A program made the translations under genes and the position numbers. Positions 13,158 to 23,823 of a DNA stretch of 64,000 nucleotides are shown here, one piece after another. Where the stretch lies: assembly GCF_019059575.1 (NCBI RefSeq), contig NW_024881838.1:124001-188000 (forward strand), given 5' to 3'. How positions within the stretch are numbered: the first letter of the stretch is position 1; each line of letters begins with the position of its first letter. Under the pieces are notes generated by a model, which saw only the letters and a program-made list of their open reading frames with translations, had not been told where the DNA came from and ran no database searches. Source of the stretch: Amphibalanus amphitrite (taxonomy: Eukaryota; Arthropoda; Thecostraca; Balanomorpha; Balanidae).

Positions 13158-14114
13158 GGGGAGAGCGGGGTGAGTTGTATCATGTCCAAGTTGTATCAGG
13201 GCGAATTGTGCCAAACTTATCCAATAGATAGCGCTCGTGACACGACCAGTCGACGAGGTTTTCCGGGTGCCATCTTTCCCTGTTCTGTCGTGTGGCTGGG
13301 TGGACGCGTCTCGAGGTGAGAGCCGATTTTATGTTTTTTTAATGGCATTCAAAAAAAATAGGTAGCAGGAAAATGTGTGTTTTGGGCATTTAGATGTGCA
13401 CGAATTTCAAAGATCTCCGTAGCGGTGGTGAGGGTAGGTTCTAAGGCTGCGTGAGTGAAAATGGATTTCTCCAGCTGTCCGCTGTTTTTGAGCACGAAGA
13501 TGTTTTTTCCAAGATGGCGGCGAGGTACATGTTGTATCAGAGCCGGGTGGGGTATGTTGTAACATGTATGTATGTATGTATGTATGGGTATGTTGCTTTT
13601 GATCGCGAAAGCTAAGCCCTGGCTCGCGTTTGTAGGTAGCTAGTCAATACTCGTTCCTTTTCGGCACAATGTGTTGGCTGCTTTGCTCTTAACGGGTCAC
13701 TTTTGCGTCTAGTCTGTTGATGTTTCGTTCGTTTCGATGTTTCGTTCGGATTGACCAAGTTTGGTCTAATAAAAGTGAAGCCTTTGAGCAAATACATTGT
13801 ATTAACCCCATTTAATGTTGTTGTTATGTTCAAAACCAGTAGCAAACACACTCCCTGAAACGTGAAATAGTGATACAAATTACCCCACCATGTGATACAA
13901 CTCACCCAAGCCATGGGGCAAGTTGTATCAAAAACATTGCTCTCTTCGGCAGACCGTAGAAGAAAAACTAGTAGAGGTAACGGAAAAGTTACCTTGCACA
14001 AAAAAGCAGAAGAATCAAGGAAGGAGATAGTATGGAAATAATGAGTTTATCACGGATAGTTACGAGGTTATGGGTCTCGGAGTAAAAACTGATACAACCC
14101 ACCCCACTCTCCCC
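13158..14114. mobile_element. TA-flanked TIR element of the GGGGAGAG family (TTGTATCA variant)
   Basis: Begins GGGGAGAGCGGGGTGAGTTG after TA (13,156-13,157) and ends with the inverted form CCACCCCACTCTCCCC before TA (14,115-14,116). At 957 bases it has no transposase. The subterminal word TTGTATCA, or its complement, recurs several times near both ends (13,187-13,200, 13,535-13,560, 13,870-13,930). It contains a TGTA microsatellite at 13,564-13,585. Three other members share the outer terminus, at 20,688, 32,494 and 36,532. Element 35,711 is a probable divergent relative. Confidence 0.8.
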
Positions 14115-14514
14115 TATTTGATTTATAGATAAAACCAATTTCTATCCACATTAAAATCCCTTAGCAATATTGTGAATTGACAAGCATCAAACCAATAGGT
14201 AGGTATATAAAAAAGATGCAAGACACATAGGTACCTAAAACGGACAGTGCCTTTAGTGCACTGACGTTGGTCAGCTGGCCTAATGAATGAATGCAGCAAC
14301 CAGTTTATTTCATTTAATGAAAAATACTATTATTAGGTAATGACTCATATGCTGCAGGTGCCTCAAAACGGCCGCTCCACAGTTCACATTCAATTCATTA
14401 TTCACAGTAGGTGCTCCTCCGACGGTGCGCCATGGCCGTCTCGCAGCGGCCGGGTGGCACGCGACCCCTCCCTCCCCCCCCCCCCCCTCCAGCCCTCCGC
14501 CAGTGCCGTCTGCA

Positions 14515-15799
14515 TTAGTGGTGTCAATTTCAGAAAACGTATGTCCAAAGTCCGTCCAATGTCCAAAGCTTACGTCGACTGTCCGTCCAAAAATGTCCAA
14601 GCCAGCCATTTGTCCAAAGATGTCCGACACATACGCAATAGTTTACGCTCAACACTGTTATTTAATTTGCTTTTCATGTACCGTTACCAGCTCAAAAGTG
14701 TTAATCATATTGAAAGCAGAGCTTTCTAATAGCCAATAAATGTTAACCCTCGCCGGCACAGGCCATTTTGAGTCCTTCGACGGCATAAGGGGGGGGGGGG
14801 TTGGTACGACCCCCCCCCCCTCGCGTTTGGCCCCTGATCGAGCTAGAGCTTCGCGGAAAAAACGAGCGTGTTGCCCGTCACGAGAGGAAGCCGATGATAT
14901 CCAATTTTAAGGTCCTAGGTCATCGGGTGACCTTCCAGGTCAGGTCAATGACCCGAAAACCGGGAAAATCGGGACTTGTTAGAAAGTCGTAAATTGTGGC
15001 TGCTATGTAGTTTTCTGGGGTGCTGATCACGAATATCGTGTTAGTTTTGATCAGAGATGATGTCTTTAAGCATTTAGACCAGGTCGGGTCAGGTCAGGTC
15101 AGGTCAACCGGTAGGGGTTGTGACGGGTATTCGTAATACGTATCCACCGCCTCGGACAGCTTCGTAACATGTTACGAAGGCACCAAAACTACTTCGTAAA
15201 TGTTCAAATGGTTGCTAAATTCGAATTCAGCTCCAAAACCTAGCCTAGAAACATGTAAAACTCGAAAAAGTGAACCGAGGTCACCCGAGGTCACCAAAGG
15301 TCAATGACCTGACCTGACCTTCAGGTGACCTTGACACCCACCCTAATGCATGGGAGCAACATCAAATCACATGTTTGAACGTTTGAAACCACGAAAAGCT
15401 TGCAAACGCGCGGCTAATGCGAGCCGACATGCGCCTAACCGCGATTTCGGCCAAACATGGTCACAGAAAAGAGGTCACAGGTCAAAGGTCATTGGGGTCA
15501 GGGTCATGAAATTTTCAGGGTAGGTGTAAAATTGATCAATGCGAGGGTACTGAAAGTTTCGTCGCGATCGGCCGCTTTTTACGCGAGTTATTTGCGAAAA
15601 ACCTTAGGGGGGGGTTGCATCAACCCCCCCCCCCTGTGCCGGCGAGGGTTAAACACGATTACTTTTTAAAAATGTTGAGTTGTAGCAAGCGATTGTCCAA
15701 AGTTGTCCAAAGCCTGCTGCCATTGTCCAATCGAATTCCGAATTGGACATTGGACAAAATCGGAATTCCGTAGATTCAAGTTCCGATTGACACCACTAG
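14515..15799. mobile_element. hAT-like non-autonomous element interrupted by another element
   Basis: The left end TTAGTGGTGTCAAT and right end ATTGACACCACTAG are inverted repeats. The flank TCTGCATT precedes TAGTGG on the left, and TCTGCATT also follows the right end, giving a 6-8 bp target duplication depending on where the tips are placed. The word TGTCCAA is repeated many times on both sides (14,539-14,612 and 15,694-15,757). The interior is split by the TTAA element at 14,747-15,648. Target-site size and terminus shape fit the hAT superfamily; this is inference, as no transposase is present. Confidence 0.65.
14747..15648. mobile_element. TTAA-flanked element rich in AGGTCA half-sites (CCCTCGCCGG family)
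   Basis: Begins CCCTCGCCGGCACAGG after TTAA (14,743-14,746) and ends with the exact inverse complement before TTAA (15,649-15,652). Just inside each tip is a poly-G/poly-C tract. The interior has AGGTCA or TGACCT repeated in direct arrays, for example at 14,926-14,952, 15,078-15,106, 15,280-15,332 and 15,474-15,507. There is no coding frame. It sits inside the hAT-like element 14,515-15,799. Related elements occur at 17,062, 43,893 and 60,304, and a partial one ends at 23,819. Confidence 0.75.
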
Positions 15800-15829
15800 T
15801 CTGCATTCCTTGGACGCCGCGCCACCCCA

Positions 15830-16245
15830 CTTGACCGGCAGCCGGCCCATGACCGTAAAAGGCGGTCACCACAGCTCGGGGAGACCAGAAGACCCATATG
15901 GCGGCGGCGCGTCTGCCCGCGGCCCGGAACTCACCTCTGCCGGTGCGTGATGTCGCAGACCCGCCCGGACCCACGGCAGCTGACCGCTCACTGGCGCGCC
16001 CCGTCGCTAGCGCGTCCACCCGTCTGACGCATCGGCGCCCCGCCGGCCGGGGGCGCCAGCTGCGCGGTCAACGCGCGCGCAGCCGCCCGACGCGCGCTAG
16101 GCCCCGCCCACCGGCCAATCACAGGCGAGGACGGCGCTCGCCAGGCGCGCGTGCTCACTTCCTGGTAATATTGATTCCCATGGGTAAATATGCGGTCCAA
16201 TCACCGGGGAGAGAGTGCGGCACGTCTCCCGGGTGAAAAAACAAC
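15830..16245 (+). promoter_or_regulatory. Candidate housekeeping-type CpG promoter
   Basis: A CpG-rich stretch carries a GC-box-like CCCCGCCCAC, two GCCAATCA/TCCAATCA CCAAT boxes near 16,110 and 16,197, an ETS-like CACTTCCTGG near 16,156, and the YY1-type motif ACATGGCGG overlapping an ATG at 16,246. This combination is common at TATA-less animal promoters. Direction is inferred from the ATG. No downstream exon of the same gene could be recognised inside the window. Confidence 0.4.
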
Positions 16246-16359
16246 ATGGCGGTCCGAGATGACGAGGGTGCGGAAAGACAGGTGAACGACGCAGCAGGCG
16301 GGAAGCGGAGAAGACTGGAGAGGGCTGCGGGGGCTCGATTCTCCCTAGGCTTACTTTGA
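16246..16359 (+). CDS. Candidate first coding exon, unknown protein (low confidence)
   Basis: ATG at 16,246 in good Kozak context (AACATGG) opens a 37-codon frame that ends in TGA at 16,357-16,359. It begins MAVRDDEGAERQ and contains the basic cluster GGKRRRLERA. A possible splice donor (CAG|GTGAAC) follows the twelfth codon. It sits directly downstream of the CpG/CCAAT promoter-like region, which is the main reason to list it. I do not recognise the peptide. It could equally be a short upstream ORF or chance. Confidence 0.25.
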   Translation: MAVRDDEGAERQVNDAAGGKRRRLERAAGARFSLGLL

Positions 16360-16449
16360 TCTGATAAGGGATGAGGATGGTATATTTTTCTAAAGGCACA
16401 TGTAAAAAGGCACATTGAATGCGGTCCTGCGCCTGCAGAGAAGCTCAGC

Positions 16450-16640
16450 AGTCAGCTAAAATACGGTTTCTCCAAATAAAAGAAAAAACTTCTCCGATTC
16501 CGATTCCTTACGCACTGCTGTGCAGTTTAGAACAAATTTGTTCTTACAAAAGTTGCTTAGCTTTCTTTTTTTATCTAAAGAAAACCTAAATAATCGTCTA
16601 TTTGCCCAAATGCCCCTCCCCTTCCTTGATCCGACGACCG
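16450..16640. repeat. Dispersed repeat shared with 31,370-31,640
   Basis: The phrases TTTCTCCAAATAA, GCAGTTTA(A/G)AACAAA and CCCCAAATGCCC-like text occur in the same order here and at 31,370-31,570. No terminal repeats were resolved, so this is an unclassified interspersed repeat fragment. Confidence 0.45.
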
Positions 16641-16810
16641 ACTGTGCAATCATGGTATCTATTTGTGCGATGAAAACTCACAAAGCCTAACGACACAAAA
16701 ATCGTTCCGAATTCTATAACTTCCATTCTCCATTATTTGCAAAAATGCTGCGATACATTTGGCCGCGTCAGTCGTCGTACTACTCACGAGTCACGAGTCA
16801 CAAGACACTA

Positions 16811-18903
16811 GCCGTTTTCACGACGGCCATCTGGTACACATTTGGTGCACATCCGGTGCAGATTAGGTGCAGATTTGGTCAAGTTAGGTTCAGTGTTTGA
16901 ATAGGTGTAGCAACGTATCTCTTTAGTGAAGGATACCTTTCACCAAAGTTTCAGATTGGTGAAGGATCCTTCACCAATCTTGGGCAATGCAAGGGAGGGT
17001 CTTCACCTACCTATGCTTAGAACTACTGGATTCGACGGTTGATCAAATGTCTGTTTTTTAACCCGCGCCCGGCTGGGGGTCCTGGATTTCCACGCCCTGC
17101 TGGGGGAGGGGTGTTTGAACACTCCCCCCTTCTAACTCGGCTCCTGGGCCACGTAGCGATACGCGGAAGGCGGCGTTCGAAAGAGCGCCAAAAATAATGA
17201 CGAAATCACCTCGGTCACTTTTTTGGTCAGGTCAAAGGTCAGGTCACCAGAGGTCATTGAAGGCAAAATTTCGCCGATTCCAGGTCGAATGTCGACAATT
17301 TCCAAGAAGCCAACGCATAGCTCGGGAACCAATAGAGCTACAGCGCCACGGAAAAGCGCATTCGATAGCCCTATTGACGCCCTTTCTGAGTAATTCTCTC
17401 AGATTTGACCTAACCTGCAGGGGGCAAAAACTGCGAAAATAGACGATTTTTCGGGAACAGTTTTTCCGCAATAACTTTTGACTCAAGCCTTGCACGAGCT
17501 TTCTTTTACCGACATCGTGTTCCTCTTGTCAAGACGCATCGAATGAACTATAATTTGACATTGAAAGTTCAACTTAAAAATTTGACCTCTGGTCAAGGTC
17601 ATGATTTGACCGGACATTGTCATGTTGCATATTAGTGGATCTGGGGCCGTATTCACGTCGATCATTTTTGTAAGAATTATCTTACGTTTGACCTACTTCT
17701 TAAGTATTTTTTTTTTATTCACGTGAACTCCGTCGATAAAAACTTAAGAAGTCTCGACGTGAATACCAAATTATACTTACGAAAGAAAATCGACTTACGA
17801 AGTCGACGTGAATACGGCCCCTGTATCGTCGAGCTGAACATATATAAGGCGTTTTCATCGCTCTAGCATGCCTCTTTCAAAAGTTAGTCGCAAAAAACTG
17901 TTAGATACCATTCGTGACCTGAGATGACCTTAGGGGCATAAACAGGGGTCACGTGCCGTTTTCATGTCCAGTGTGTCAAAGTTACTTGTAATTTAGTGTT
18001 TGAGAGTGTTTAGAATGACTTTCGTCCGAAAAAGACGGTTTTGAATTTTCTCCCATCGACTTATAATACCTAGAGAGGTCGCAAAATTGACCCGACCTTA
18101 GGTCACCGATATGAAAATTCCGAATTTTGTACATACTGTTGCACTTATCAATTGCTGAAAGCTTCAAAGCGATCCGTCACTTGGTGTAGCTATGGCATAC
18201 ATTGAAACATTTTATGATGTGTTTATGAGGTGAGGTCACTTGTAGCGACCTGGTGACCTGACCTTGGGCTTGAAGGACCCTGGTCTGAAATTTTCACAAA
18301 ATGTATAAAATTGATAGATGATAAGGTGCCGCCGTTTTTTCAGATATCCGCGAAAAAACGCATGGGGGGGTGGGGGGGGGGGTGTTCAAAAACCTCCCCC
18401 CCCCCTCCCAGCAGGGCGCGGGTTAACACACTTTGACCATTTGCCCCAGTAGTCAAAATTCCTTAGCCGAGGCCCTGATTTACATCTTGCCGTCATGGCA
18501 AGATGCACAATTCAATTTTAGGCAGGCATTGAAAATTTGACGTTAATGGGATGATAAGGGCGTAAGATATCTACGAAAAACAAGGGGTTGGCGAAATTCG
18601 CCCCCCCCCCCCCGCTTGCACTGTGCGTGTTGGTTGGCACGGTCCTGTCCCTTTTCATAAGGTTCAGGTGGCATCCTTCACCAATATTTTTGGCGCTCCT
18701 ACACCCGTGAGTGTTTCTCTTATTAGCTATCAGCTAGGGTTGCACTAATTGCTTATATGCCTGCTTTGTCATATTATCAGAGAGCATCATTGATTAAAAC
18801 ACTGAAATACATTCAAAAAATGAAGATATTTGCTGTAAAAGAGATTAGGTGCTGATTTAGTCAAATTAGGCGCAGTCGCCGGATAGCCCGTCGTGAAAAC
18901 GGC
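16811..18903. mobile_element. TA-flanked TIR element (GCCGTTTTCACGACGG) carrying a nested TTAA element
   Basis: Starts GCCGTTTTCACGACGG after TA (16,809-16,810) and ends with the inverse complement before TA (18,904-18,905). Subterminal GATTAGGTGCAGATTT-like words appear on the left (16,860-16,880), with similar words on the right (18,843-18,872). No transposase is present. The TTAA element 17,062-18,422 lies inside it and accounts for about two thirds of its length. Confidence 0.7.
17062..18422. mobile_element. TTAA-flanked element, CCCGCGCCC termini, AGGTCA-rich
   Basis: Begins CCCGCGCCCGGCTGGG after TTAA (17,058-17,061) and ends with CCCAGCAGGGCGCGGG before TTAA (18,423-18,426). Poly-G/poly-C tracts lie next to the tips. 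The interior carries AGGTCA/TGACCT repeats (17,225-17,258, 17,580-17,610, 18,230-18,265). A separate inner inverted repeat, ATTCACGTCGA-like at 17,651 and TCGACGTGAAT at 17,802, flanks GGCCGTATTCACG/CGTGAATACGGCC, suggesting a further small palindromic insert at about 17,645-17,820. Confidence 0.7.
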
Positions 18904-18972
18904 TACCGTCGCTTTACGCCGGGGTGTGGGAGTCGAAACGATCACTCAGAACCGTCACTTTCGGTTCCGGTA

Positions 18973-19870
18973 GTTTCGTGCAACTTTGGCCCACTTATTT
19001 GGTTAAGCCTCAATAATTCAGCTATCTGTTTATGAACAATGTTAATTGTTGTAAACAATTCCGTAGTTTCGTGCAACTTTGGCCCACTTATTTGGTTAAG
19101 CCTCAATAATTCAGCTATCTGTTTATGAACAATGTTAATTGTAAGGAAAATCTGAGATATACAAGTTGTGAGACCTCAGGAGGATACTACATCCTGTAAG
19201 TTTCATCTCCCTGTGAAAGTTCACCTGGCACTGAGGGCCTTGCAAAGTTGTGACACCTGAGGACCGTGCAGAGGTTTATCTATCTATCTCATAGGTCAGT
19301 GACCTGACCGGACCTGAAAATGCGTTTGGTGTCACAATATACGGCTTGGATCAAAGGTCAGCTATGCCGAGCTTCAGCTCCATATCGCTGGCGTGCTTAG
19401 AGCTATCGTGAACAAAAATCCTAGGGGGAGGGCGGCAGATTTCAAACTGGGCCAAAGTTGCCCGATTTTGATCTAAAAGTGTGTGACAACATTGCCCACC
19501 TATATTTTCATTTTAAAGAAAAGAGCTACCATTCTGAATTTTTGTGTAGCCCGAGCTAACCTTAACCACTACAAGTTGGAAATCACAAGTTCACTACTGG
19601 CGCATCCGTTTACCGTCCTCACTGGATCCTAGCCAACCCTGATTTTCCCTTAATTTCTCATGGGCTGTTTTAAACCCCCATAGCCCTTCAACTTGGTCTT
19701 AGGAACAATTCAGGGCTGCTCCCAAAGGTAACCGATGAACAGTCGTACCAAACGACAACAACAGCATTTTTGTACTGGGTAAGAGTTAAAAGCTACAGCA
19801 AAACAAAGTCTTTTTCCAGGCGTGGGCCAAAGTTGCCCTTATGCCCTTGGTGGCCAAAGTTGCACGAAAC
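18973..19870. mobile_element. TA-flanked TIR element (GTTTCGTGCAACTTTGGCC) with duplicated left end
   Basis: The left end GTTTCGTGCAACTTTGGCC follows TA at 18,971-18,972. The same end with its following 80 bases is repeated 103 bases further on (19,076), so the left terminus is a tandem duplicate. The right end, the inverse complement, runs to 19,870 before TA. Inside is the phrase GGGCCAAAGTTGCCC. It also contains a segment (19,160-19,320) whose inverted relative is at 22,925-23,090. No coding capacity. Confidence 0.65.
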
Positions 19871-20142
19871 TACGGTTTCGAAGACGCACGAGCATTAAGT
19901 GCAGGGTAGATACCCCCGACCTCTCAGGCCATATTTAGGCATGTGGATAGATATATTTCCATTATATATTTCATATGGAAATATGTATATGTGTACGTGT
20001 AAAACCGACATGTCCTGCGAGGGTACCTGTATGTCAATCGTATTGTATACTATACCATTTGTATTCACCATTTATTGTATGTTTGTGTGCGACACATCAG
20101 GACAGGAAGGACCGCCCTGACCCAGTGACCTCAACCTGACGA

Positions 20143-20442
20143 GTCACGGGAAGCTGGAGCTTCCTGTGAACGTCATCGTGCCGATATCACTACCCTGCGG
20201 ACGTGGACGGGCCCCAGGGAACTCCGGGAGGGGTCGAACGCTGTGCATCACCCGCCTGAGGGCGGACGCGCAGCTGCAGCAGCCTGGATAAGGGCAGCAT
20301 TGATAAGGAAGGCTGCCTCGGCCCTCGGTCCGTTCGAGGTCTGTGACACACACTCCTCGACAGCTAGACAGGAGCAAGACAGTACCTTGCTGGCCGGTCA
20401 GTCCCACTCGGCCTGTGAGCTCAGCACATCACTGAGCTATAG
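20143..20442 (+). other. Predicted 5' leader exon of receptor paralogue 1
   Basis: This segment aligns by eye with 35,357-35,632. Shared phrases include GTCACGGGAAGCTGG, GCGGACGTGGACGG, TGATAAGGAAGG, GGTCTGTGACACACACTC, TGTGAGCTCA and CACATCACTGAG. Both copies end at a consensus splice donor (here TAG|GTAAGAT). It lies upstream of the start-codon exon at 25,711 and has no long plus-strand frame, so I read it as a spliced 5' untranslated exon duplicated with the gene. The 5' limit is where homology begins, not a mapped transcription start. Confidence 0.6.
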
Positions 20443-20687
20443 GTAAGATGCACTGATAGAGACCACTAGCCGCTGTCCCGACTGTAATGTTCGTCATTAT
20501 GTGTCTTGTTAGGTATATGAAGAATAGAGATAATGAAGTGGTCAATAAAATGGCAGAAATGTAAAATCTTTGACTATAAAGTTGGCCAAGTACTAACTAA
20601 CTTGGTACCATCTCAGATATTAAAAGTTACTTATTATAATATTTTTCGGTATTGTAAGACGATTTAGATATCGCGCGCTGTAGTGTA

Positions 20688-22177
20688 GGGGAGAGCGGGG
20701 CCAGTTGAACCACTTTTTATATATTGACATGCACAGCGAGATCTAGTTGTCATATCGAAAAATGCACAATGCCATGAAAAAATATGCTCTTTTGGCTTTA
20801 TTTTAAGATATGTAAAATTATGTTTCAAACATATTTTGCTGCCAAACGCATGCTTATAAAACAGCTCTACGCCCGTTTCAAATGACCCCGATGCGAGGGT
20901 CAATTGAACCAGCCCATGGGGTTAATTGCACCTATACCTTAACAATGGGATGTTTTCCTCTTTAAGGCCACTTTCTTAAGGAGATATTTTGTCCGGTTTA
21001 CTTTTCCAAATGCTACATTCAATAGGTCGTTGGAAAGCTAAAAGTGCAAAGTTCCTCATAATAGGTGACATAAAGTACATAGACTATGGGAAAATGGGCG
21101 GATGAGAAAAATGAGAAATATCTTAGGCTTTAGTGTGCTTTCAAGCAAAAGGCTGGAGAAAAAGGGTCAAAAATTGAGCTCTATTTAACCACTATTTCAG
21201 TTTAAAAGCTCATTTCAAAGGTGGACTATTTCCTTTAAAGGGACTATCCCACCTTTAACATGGGGTTTGAGTTGAGATAGCCAAGTTTGCGGCGAGGTTC
21301 AGAAACCACTATCTATCTAGGTTGCAACCCCCGCGGCCTCTTGGTGTTGAAGAAATTCGTTCCCTTCATTTGAAAATGGGCCTTGTACAAGGCCCTATCT
21401 TCAACATGGAGCGACCGTTAGTGTGACGTCACCTCGTTTAGTCATTCTGATTTAAATGGGTTTGTTCGTTGAAAAATCGCTTAAAACTTGGTCTGAACTT
21501 TGTTGTGGTACCTACAGAGTAAAAAGAATCAGCTTTATGACAGTAATGTGGCCTGGGGAAGGAGGTAATTTTGGGCTGTGACGTCACATATTTGAAAGTT
21601 TGTGTTTGGAATATGGGAAGCCTAAGATGTTTAGTGAAAAATAAATGCCAGAACCGTGTTCCTGGTCATCCAATCTATAAAGTCGGGCACAATTTAACTG
21701 GTTTTAACAACATTTTAGAAGGTGGGATAGTCCCTTTAATGATTACAGCCCCTGAACAATAACCATTGCTGTTTCAACTGACCCTCAGAGAAGCGTTTCA
21801 ATTGACCCCATCCGCTCCCGCCATCTCGCACGCGCCGTAAAGCACATGTCAAACGAGCTGGAGGGACGGCATCATGCTGAATGAAGGGCCAAATAAGGTG
21901 TTATTCCGGAGCCAGGAGTTCTTCTTTCAGCAAACAAAGGTATATGAGATACCTATCACAAAATATTCATAAAGACGATTTCTCCCAAACGCCCCTCAAA
22001 AACACAAAAACAAGTGTCAAATCAAAATTACCGTCCGTTTGCCGCCCAAACGCCGTTGACAAAGGAAGTGGTCGAGCGCGGATGCGCAGTGGTGTCGGCA
22101 ACGTCATATGTTGCATACTGTTGAAAATAAAGCCATGTTTCATCTGACCCCGTGTTTCAACTGGCCCCGCTCTCCCC
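20688..22177. mobile_element. TA-flanked TIR element A, copy 1, with a nested TTAA element
   Basis: Begins GGGGAGAGCGGGGCCAGTTG after TA (20,686-20,687) and ends with its inverse complement before TA (22,178-22,179). The subterminal word CAATTGA(A/C)CC, meaning GGTTCAATTG or GGGTCAATTG, recurs on both sides. Without its 497-bp insert (21,239-21,735) and one TTAA it is about 989 bases. That compares with about 1,021 for the inverted copy at 36,532-43,501 once that copy's insert is removed. Located in the leader intron of receptor paralogue 1. Confidence 0.85.
21239..21735. mobile_element. TTAA-flanked MITE B (AGGGACTATCCCACCTT)
   Basis: TIR AGGGACTATCCCACCTT, flanked by TTAA on both sides (21,235-21,238 and 21,736-21,739). 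The empty site is directly visible in the other copy of host element A near 37,010-37,020, where a single TTAA joins the same flanks. Its left half is also found inverted at 51,990-52,158 and a left end is at 63,823. No transposase. The TTAA target fits piggyBac/Kolobok-type transposition. Confidence 0.9.
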
Positions 22178-22179
22178 TA

Positions 22180-22865
22180 TAAGCAAGTGATGCGTTGATG
22201 CCAAGCTCAAACGTGCGGTGATGGGAAGCTTGACATGGCCTTCAATTACGTATGTACCTACATTTAAGCTTGCATATAAGTATAAATAAGTACGATTTAA
22301 GTAGATTGTTTTCACTGTTTGGGGAATAGGGGAGATCGGCGTTATCACGCTGCATGAGATAGGTGCCTCTAAAGTAGGCACACTTATTTATTTTAATCGG
22401 TTTAGGTCTGGTTTCTTTTTTCATGTCGTTATCTGTAGGTCTGGACGTCGAACGACGAAGCTGTTGTTAGCGATCCGCGATCTCTTTGATTTGTGGCAAA
22501 GCCAGATTGGTGGTGGACATGGCGACGAGCGGCCCCCAGTCAATGGCATTGGTAGCTTCACGCTCTGGTGACGTAAGCAGAGCGTGAAGGTTTTTTTATT
22601 TTCCCTTCACTAGTGCTTTACCTATGGGAGATACCGATTTCGAAGGCAAAACTAAAAGTCGATTTATTAAGTTATTAGTCGAGGTACGTATAAACCGAGT
22701 GTACCATACGACAGCCTGATCTTTCTTCTATCGATACCCGCATCCACTTTGGCGATGGTACATACATAAAACGCTGAAATTTGGCGATAGGCGGGAAGGT
22801 GCAATCCTAAACGGTATCATTCAATTACATCTTGATGGTTGCTTTTTCGAATGCTCGGAACATAC
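22180..22865. other. Leader-intron DNA of paralogue 1
   Basis: No gene or element was resolved. It includes a perfect 12-base inverted repeat, CTTCACGCTCTG (22,556-22,567) and CAGAGCGTGAAG (22,578-22,589), with a 10-base loop containing the CRE-like core TGACGTAA. Just before it, ATG at 22,519 starts MATSGPQSMALVAS, which superficially resembles the receptor start exon, but no homologue exists in paralogue 2. Confidence 0.35.
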
Positions 22866-22869
22866 CGAG

Positions 22870-23819
22870 TAGTGATGAACCTGACCTTTGATTCAAGCCG
22901 GATCTTGCAATACCAGCAGCTTTTTCAGGTCAGGTCAGGTCACTGACCTTTGACGTCATAAGTGAACCTCTGCACGGTCCTCAGATACCGCAAGTTCGCA
23001 ACGCCCTCAGTGTCAGAGCAGATTTCACAAGGAGATGAAACTTGCAGGACCTAGTATCCTCCAGAAGTCTCACAACGTGTATATCTCGCTTTTTTATTCA
23101 AGGTCACATGAGGTCAGGCCGGTCATATGAAGTCACCATTATAAGCCAATGGGGGAAACTTATAAACAGCTATTTTGGAGCCCAGAACGATCTCAGACTA
23201 GCTGTAACACACGCAACCGTGATTATTTCATGCACTCTTTACAAGGTTCGATGCTTCATTTTTGCACCAAGAGCTTGCATGACGTCATTGATGACGTCAC
23301 TAGTGTCATAAGTTTTTCGACAATAACTTCTGATCAAATTGAGCTAGCGAGTCGGGAAAGCCACCAATAGACTCGGGAAGACCTGCCAAATCGAATGATA
23401 TGTGACATGACCTCCTTCGACCAAGTTCGTGCCCTTGGGATCTCTGACCTCATCGTGACCCGAGGTCAACACCCAAAGTTGGCCTCACCCAAATAAAAAA
23501 GAATACCATTCGACGCGTCTGAGCAGGGCGAATACGATGCTGTCAAAATCGCGGCCCTGCAATCATTTTTTGTGAAGTTATTCGCCAAAACCGAACCCGT
23601 ACCTTGGGCCACTTAACCTGACCTCAGAGGTCACCGGTTGACCTGAGACCTTAAAATCGGGTACAAAACGCTGCATCTCGTAGCGACACACACGCTCGTC
23701 TTTTCTGCGACGTTCTAGCTCCATTAGGGGCGAAACGGCGAGATGGGGTCGTACCCCCCCCCCCCCCACCCCTGCCCCCGGCCGGCGCGTATGTAGAAAA
23801 CCAATAAGTCCGGCGAGGG
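22870..23819. mobile_element. Partial AGGTCA-rich TTAA element (right end intact)
   Basis: The right tip GGCGAGGG is followed by TTAA (23,820-23,823), preceded by a poly-C tract, and the interior is rich in AGGTCA/TGACCT (22,925-22,955, 23,098-23,130, 23,455-23,475, 23,615-23,650), matching the 14,747-15,648 family. I could not find a matching left tip, so the left limit is approximate. Confidence 0.5.
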
Positions 23820-23823
23820 TTAA

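Noticed and set aside
22519-22567. Possible alternative receptor start exon (MATSGPQS...) before GTGACG
   Set aside because: It resembles the real start exon only in MAT, has no counterpart in unit 2, and the donor-like site lies in a perfect hairpin.
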